A stretch of 64,000 nucleotides of DNA from Trileptium ribeirensis (taxonomy: Eukaryota; Nematoda; Enoplea; Enoplida; Thoracostomopsidae), in contig JASANE010019471.1 of the NCBI GenBank assembly GCA_030248225.1, positions 62,001 to 126,000 of the forward strand, written 5' to 3'. Below the pieces are notes generated by a model that made no database searches, was not told the DNA's origin, and saw only the letters and a program-made list of their open reading frames with translations. This document shows positions 59,301 through 64,000 of this stretch, in pieces. Within the stretch, counting starts at the first letter, position 1; every line of letters begins with the position of its first letter. The translations under genes and the position numbers were made by a program.

Positions 59301-62300
59301 TACTTTCGTGTTCCAGTAAAAATTACCAAATTTTAGTCTGATGGGCTAAAAATATGCGAATCTTTCTCAATTTTAGCTAAAAAACCCCAATACTACCCCG
59401 TGAGGCTAAAAATCACTAAAATTTTCCTGTTTAGTTAGCATAATTCATCATTTGAGACATTTTTGACGTTTCCTGGCGGTTACAATAATTTATGTTAACC
59501 AGTTGAACTGGACGCTTCCCAGATGAACTTGGGGAATCGCCCCAGGTAGTTCGGAACTGAGGGCCCCCAGCTCAAACCCTAGATATTTTTGTAGTTTGAA
59601 GAAGCCTGTTAAAAATAGTAGTTTTATTATTTAAAAATGTTTAGTGCACAAAAACACATATTTAAGAACTTGTAATATACAATAGACCTAGTTGAATATG
59701 ATGGTTTCGGGCGAGTGGGAAGACGAGCATGGAGTTCGCGGGCATAAGGAGACTTTGAAAGTGGTGGTGGAACCAAAACGCTGCTACCAAAACAGCTTCA
59801 CAGAGAATCTCGTATAGGAATAAGTAAAAAGATATCGGGCACGTACTAATCTAAAATTTCCGCGATCAGTTATTGTACAAAAACTCTTTTTCGTGGATAT
59901 TAAGCAAACTACCCCGACACCACAGATTTTATGATATTGCTCGGCTATGTATCAGTTCCTATACCTGGTATATTTTTTATCAACGGATATTTGACCAAAG
60001 AAAACTGAGTTTGTTCAGTTGAACACTAGAATTTTTGTCATAAATAAAAACACGATTTGCATCGCTCACATTTCTCTTTGTAGGTCGTTAGCGAACGCAT
60101 CGATGGGCACCAGCGATACCTCATTTGTTCACCTTCCTCTCTAGCAGTGGCTATAATCTGGACCAAATCACTAAAACTTAGTCATGCGTCGTTTCATCGG
60201 GTAAACCGACATATGATTCTCAGCCATTTCCATTCAAATCTACGTAAGGTCTTAAACTTTATTACAACGCTGTCTATAAGTTAAAATATTCAGACTACCG
60301 ACTACACTGTTTGTAACTACAAATGGCAGGGCCACCTTCCTGTCTAAACTCAATATCACAAACTGATACAAGGCAGGAAGCCCCTTAGATATATCGCCAC
60401 CCACTACATGGTATTTTTTGGCTTTCCCAATTAAGCGCACCAGATACTTTTCTACATGGCTAAAAAAGTTTCTCCATAAAGAGCAAAAATATGCCAAGAC
60501 TTTTATATGCACTCAAAATAGCCCTAAAGTGTACCCTTTGAAACTAAAAAACTAAGAATGCAGTCACTCGATATGGTTTCGCTATATAATGTACATTATC
60601 ACTAGTAGCTTGTCTTATCGCCCAGGTGATAAATTATGAGAGTTGAATATATAATTTACAGAGACGTACATATTTTGAGTATCAATCTACAAAATGAACC
60701 GAATATCAGGTTTGAGGATATATACCAGCTTATTCCGCTTTAGGGATTCGCATAGAGAAAAATTGCTCTACAAAATGAAACCAATATCACTCATATAGCT
60801 TGAGCGGTTGCTGAGATATCGTTCTGTCGTAGCAGCGTAATAAAGGATGATTTTACTATTTTTGCAAGCACCATACTATTTGTAGAGGTTTATTTACGCT
60901 ACAAAATGAACCTAATTTGATTCACATATCTACATCGGTTGTCGAGATATTGTAAATAACATGATTTTTGGGCTTCTTCGGCACCGCACAAAAGCCTTTG
61001 GCCAAGCCCCTTTGGCCCACCTTTTCGTAGGAAAATAGTACGAATCGGGCTTCATGCCGAACTATATAAAGGCAACAAATAGAGATGTCACGCTGTTAAA
61101 CGAGTCATTCCGTCCGGAAATACTTGAGTTATGCGTGTCACCCAAAAACAAACAATGGCAAAATTCATCACTGTACGGCTGAGGATTCTTCGTTTCGCGC
61201 ATTTCACTCATTACACTCAGAATTCAATTAATAATATTAACTGCGAATCACGTAAGCATTTGTTGCATTTCAACGTGTTCACTCCCTAGTTCAGCTGAGC
61301 GATCCCACTAATTTAATCTGGGGGAAACCGAGTTTGTCGCCCGCAAAGTTCGATCCCCCATAGATGCTTTAAAGGCAGTTTGGGGTATCCAGTGATAGGC
61401 TATCTCGTTAGTGATAAAACGTATGAATTTAGCTCAGCCGCAGTGTGGATTCTATTACTGTCAACGTGATTATTACATACTCTTGTTTTTTCGAAATATT
61501 AAAGCTACTATATTATGGTTCACTAAAAATAAATTAACCCTTAACAGACATAAATATACGCAACATTTATATCCAAGTTGCAAACTTACAACTGATAAAG
61601 AATGGTCGTTTTACCCGCGTTATCGAGGCCCACAATGATTACCTTGTGCTCTGAAAAGAGTAAAATAACCTTATAAACCGAACTGAAATAATTATTGTCG
61701 CTTATTTTTAGACGGTGTTCATATTGCGTCCGATTCAATCTCATTTACACGAGTATCATATACTGACTTTGTGACATTGCATTCAAAAGCGTAACCTGCG
61801 CACAAACAGAGTACGGTCATACTGGATGTAATACGACCACAGCCTAAAATATATCCTTTTGACAAGCCAGCAGGTTAAGCATCAGAATGTACCCTTTTTG
61901 ACAGGAATGTGGAATGGTTCGCTGGAATGTCTAGATATATTTTATAGCGACATATAGAATTGCACTGATGTTTAAAGCATGACAGATTGACCCGTAGCCA
62001 TTCGGTTACGTCATACCAGAGAGGTACTTTTACGCTCAATTGCTTTTATCTCTTTTCCTCAATCACTCACGTGGAATTAGCAAACATATTAAAATAATTA
62101 CTTTAGATATAATTCACGGGACCATTTAGATGTCAAAATTATTAAGCCGGAAAGCCAACAATAACGTACAAAAGTGTCATGGTCTTTCACATAATTTATG
62201 GCTCCTTCATGAATTGGGCCTCAAGTTCAATATGACGGGCTTGACAAAAACATAGCCCGGCAAAGTCGTACGCGTTTTTTGAACCAATGAACATGGTCCG

Positions 62301-63173
62301 TTGGCACGGCAGTTCAATGCATACCTCGGAGTCTTAGTTCAGTTCCATACCTCACACTGATCCTAAATTGACAGTATACCTTTATCCCAGCACTTTGAAT
62401 AAATCACAGCTAACATAAAAAGCGTGTCTAAGTCTTGAAAAATTAAGTACAATGTCGAATATGGGCTGTAGATCGATCTAAAATACGCAGCAGTAATAAA
62501 ATACCCGATAATTACACAGATTATCGCTAGTGGTATATGGCAGAATTAATCCGAAATGATTTTACGGATTTGGATAGCGCAGAATTGACGCGAAAAGTGT
62601 TGCCCGTTACCGCTTGGGACAGTAATGTCAACTTGATACGATATTGATAATTCGAAATAACTATAATATATAGGTATATACCGTTAATCAGAACAAAACA
62701 CCAACAAACAATGCCATTTATTCGCTACCAAATGATAAAATAAAAACTTCTAATTTCAAAAATTGGATATAAATAGGCTGCAAAACGATAAATTTGCGGC
62801 TAACAAAGTTTAAATTTCTTACCGAAACTCTGCTGCTTTAAAAAGAAGCTTTCAACTGTAGATGGCTCAACTGACCTCGTAGAGCTGTCCTAAACGCACA
62901 AGTTTGAACTTGTCGTTAACGAAACTCTGGTAGTTTAAAAATGAACCATAAAGTGTATATAGATGGTTCAATTCACTGCGCAGGGCTGTCCTGAAGCACA
63001 AGTTTAAACTAGTTTAAATATCATTTCAATTTTAAATTTCAAAAATTTCTTGCCAAGAAAATTTACATATCAAATTTCAAAAATTTCTTACCAAGAAAAT
63101 TGACAACATAGCAAAGCAACATACCTTCGCTGGAAAAGAACAGACGCCACAGCTTTGTCACAAACAGCCCCAT
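47330..63173 (-). CDS. ARL5: ADP-ribosylation factor-like protein 5 (6 exons)
   Basis: Six minus-strand exons join in frame to 540 nt, 179 residues plus stop: 63173-63125, 61650-61590, 57094-56947, 51879-51796, 48693-48542, 47375-47330. ARL5 is a small Arf-like GTPase that cycles between GDP and GTP and acts at the trans-Golgi in retrograde trafficking; the length equals that of vertebrate ARL5A/B. Visible motifs: Gly2 for N-myristoylation ([13 protein letters not shown] amphipathic helix), P-loop GLDNAGKT (24-31), switch I Thr48 in SPTIGSN, switch II WDIGGQE (66-72, with Q71), NKQD (126-129) and a CCALTGDG G5 region. All catalytic residues are intact. A second terminal-exon copy lies in intron 5. 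Confidence 0.97.
47463..47508 (-). pseudogene. Duplicate copy of the ARL5 terminal exon
   Basis: Exactly 133 bp from the functional exon, and on the 5' side in transcription. Read in the same frame it gives [14 protein letters not shown] and TAA, so the frame and stop are kept. At the position of the working TTTAG|G acceptor it has TTTAAG, which moves the only AG one base inward. Splicing there would shift the frame and give a different tail ending at a TAA at 47450-47452. The duplication includes intron and 3' flanking sequence (about 47278-47397 and 47409-47531). It could be a dead copy or an alternative last exon. Confidence 0.85.
48123..48239. mobile_element. Small foldback element (ARL5 intron 5)
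   Basis: Left end GGACAGAATAAAC and right end GTTAATTCTGTCC are inverted; the arms continue with CACACACGC against GCGTGTGGG. About 117 bp, non-coding, MITE-like. Confidence 0.65.
48542..48693 (-). CDS. ARL5: ARL5 exon 5
   Basis: Acceptor GATTTAG, donor GTTAGT. Encodes [31 protein letters not shown] and [10 protein letters not shown], with the NKQD guanine-specificity motif. Confidence 0.96.
49139..49502 (-). mobile_element. MITE family M1, copy 4 (ARL5 intron 4)
   Basis: Perfect 15-bp terminal inverted repeats CTGGCCTGTCCACAG/CTGTGGACAGGCCAG, the best-preserved copy. Frames reading through it are not genes. Confidence 0.9.
49503..51795. other. ARL5 intron 4 remainder
   Basis: No exons. 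50480-50830 contains several 'tataatgc..ttttgcac' repeats in both orientations, and 50885-50945 holds repeated 'gaattcccgga' motifs. These look like dispersed-repeat debris. Confidence 0.35.
51796..51879 (-). CDS. ARL5: ARL5 exon 4
   Basis: Acceptor ATTTTCAG, donor GTGAGT, 28 whole codons. Encodes [20 protein letters not shown] and [18 protein letters not shown] is a hallmark of Arf-family proteins. Confidence 0.97.
53246..56240. repeat. Cluster of diverged dispersed repeats (ARL5 intron 3)
   Basis: The core 'gggtt...gagaccca.aa..cacgaaaa..acaatatctt' is found at about 53430-53500 and 54900-54980, and inverted at about 55190-55250; a shorter related segment is at about 55370-55400. A separate 40-bp segment, GGTCC(C)GACAAAAC.(C/T)GTTATGG followed by ATTATATCTCGA, is at 54793-54834 and inverted at 56135-56172. 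Confidence 0.55.
56947..57094 (-). CDS. ARL5: ARL5 exon 3
   Basis: Acceptor AATTTCAG, donor GTAAGT. Encodes [33 protein letters not shown] and [10 protein letters not shown]: switch I, interswitch and switch II. Open frames reading past the donor are not real. Confidence 0.98.
57376..57758 (-). mobile_element. MITE family M1, copy 5 (ARL5 intron 2)
   Basis: Ends CTGGCCTGTCCACAC and ACTGTGGACAGGCCAG; the internal sequence is strongly similar to copy 4. Confidence 0.88.
59005..59780 (+). mobile_element. MITE family M1, copy 6, interrupted
   Basis: Diverged M1 sequence runs 59005-59195 and resumes 59625-59780 ('gttgaatatgatggtttcggg', 'gaaagtggtgg'). The insert at 59196-59624 has a CTGGCTTGTCC start of its own and is related to 25245-25640. 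Confidence 0.5.
60540..61160. repeat. Dispersed repeats (ARL5 intron 2)
   Basis: CTACAAAATGAA(C)C(G/T)AAT(A)T recurs at about 60687, 60770 and 60900, followed each time by a 'tgagatat'-like stretch. The 3' part shares GAGTTATGCGTGTCACC with the repeats near 56325 and 3165. Confidence 0.45.
61590..61650 (-). CDS. ARL5: ARL5 exon 2 (P-loop)
   Basis: Acceptor CTTTTCAG, donor GTAAGT. Encodes [19 protein letters not shown], holding the nucleotide-binding P-loop. Too short for simple open-frame detection. Confidence 0.97.
62824..63020. repeat. 97-bp tandem duplication (ARL5 intron 1)
   Basis: GAAACTCTG(C/G)T(G/A)(C/G)TTTAAAAA at 62824 recurs at 62921, together with 'tagatgg(c/t)tcaa' and 'gggctgtcctgaa/gagctgtcctaaa'. 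A 38-bp short duplication (ATTTCAAAAATTTCTT(G/A)CC) follows at about 63036-63100. Confidence 0.75.
63125..63173 (-). CDS. ARL5: ARL5 exon 1 (start)
   Basis: Encodes [16 protein letters not shown] and the first base of codon 17; the donor is GTATGT. Start chosen because Gly2 and the amphipathic helix match ARL5 and the frame joins exon 2. Confidence 0.94.
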
Positions 63174-63743
63174 CGAACTTTATGCGACTGATGCTAAACT
63201 CATCGATTCACAATTGTTAACAATTACGTATTCAATTTAAATTATTAAGCTCTAGGAAAAATAATAAATCTGATATGAAAAATAATTATATACCTGTTTA
63301 TAAGACAGATTTCAGTGATGGGCAAAGATATACGAATATCTTCAAATTGCATCTGGTGACCAGCAGTAATTTTTTATTGAAGAGAAAACACAAACTATTC
63401 ATTAGATATTATTGAGAAGACAATGTTTGCCTATGAGCTTTGGGGTAGAGGTTTTTGCATTGAATCATTAAACAGTATTAGGTGGTCAACTTTAGAACAT
63501 TTATTAAAACGTGTGACACTTTATCGGACAATCAGCCCATATAATCGTCTAATTAAAAATGTTGTTGTACCTAGGCTCACTAGGCATTTTATTTTGGAGA
63601 ATTTTAATGCAGAGCCGAGTTATAGGCAAAATATTCGTGGAATGTTCGGGTTTTAACTGTTCCAACTGAGCAGCAACTTCTGGAGTGTTCGGAAAAATCC
63701 TCGATGACATAACTATATGCTTGTTCTATCAGTTACGCTTTAG
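63174..63743. promoter_or_regulatory. Spacer between divergent ARL5 and the right-edge gene
   Basis: About 570 bases separate the ARL5 start from the next exon-like frame on the + strand, so both may share this control region. No clear TATA box or known motif was identified. A 77-codon frame at 63423-63656 has no recognisable domain and no good splice junction to the exon that follows. Confidence 0.3.
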
Positions 63744-64000
63744 CCGACGATAACGATGTTGCTCGAACCGGTGATTGGGCGTGGGCGTAATAATCTATCG
63801 GATGGTAATACTAGCCTGATGTATTCGGCACGAATTGTATCGATTGCAGCTGTGCATATGCTTGTAGATACATCTGCACTGATGCGACTTGAGCCAGCAG
63901 ATGATGATAAATCGTACCCGCTTGCCAAAAAGTTGTTGATGGATATAACGTTTGGTCTTGAGGAGAGTACCCAACATTTATCGCTAGCGGTGACGACATT
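63744..64000 (+). CDS. Partial exon of an unrecognised gene, runs off the window
   Basis: Follows CGCTTTAG, which is a good acceptor, and stays open to the window edge (85 codons). It includes LLEPVIGRGRNNLSDGNTSL, SIAAVHMLVDTSALMRLEPA and DDDKSYPLAKKLLMDITFGL. Codon choice resembles the FTSJ3 and ARL5 exons rather than the AT-rich introns. Translation could start at the ATG at 63756 (A at -3) or this may be an internal exon. I do not recognise the family; the sequence looks helical and soluble. Confidence 0.6.

Overview
This is a 64-kb piece of an intron-rich, repeat-rich animal nuclear genome. No bacterial-style operons are present. It holds two complete conserved genes rebuilt exon by exon, plus the first visible part of a third. 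The animal assignment rests on a 17-exon FTSJ3/Spb1 gene, a 6-exon ARL5 gene and several animal-type transposons (RTE-like and Tx1/L1-like LINEs, a Polinton/Maverick remnant, a PIF/Harbinger-like MITE). The RTE-like LINE looks like those common in flatworms, so a platyhelminth or other lophotrochozoan is my best guess, but the sequence does not fix it.

Layout. 1-2808 is GC-richer, full of short perfect hairpins, and unlike the rest; it resembles a plant-type LTR region more than this genome. 2809-3076 is a 268-base stretch with no C on the + strand. From 3077 on the sequence carries repeat families seen elsewhere in the window, so the true animal sequence probably starts there. 3241-3525 is the 3' end of a LINE, followed by two diverged LTR-like repeats (3633-5285 and 6609-8075). 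9605-36972 (+) is FTSJ3, 783 codons without internal stops, with introns that hold tandem arrays, MITEs, an RTE-like LINE and a gag-like remnant. 36973-47300 is intergenic and packed with dead elements. 47330-63173 (-) is ARL5, 179 codons, with large introns. 63744-64000 (+) is an open, running-off exon of an unrecognised gene, divergent from ARL5.

How the genes work: FTSJ3 is the nucleolar 2'-O-methyltransferase-fold factor of large-subunit rRNA processing; its catalytic K-D-K-E tetrad is present with the same spacing as bacterial FtsJ/RrmJ. ARL5 is a myristoylated Arf-like GTPase of the trans-Golgi. They are neighbours that converge tail to tail, with no functional link visible.

Best candidates for something new: a tandemly duplicated terminal coding exon in ARL5 whose upstream copy has a shifted splice acceptor; a 9-copy, near-identical 131-bp array in FTSJ3 intron 4; a 3-copy 172-bp array that begins within a few bases of the FTSJ3 exon 2 splice donor; four 15-bp GTTCA...TGAAC palindromes downstream of FTSJ3; and the hairpin-rich / C-free block at the left end, which may be an assembly chimera.
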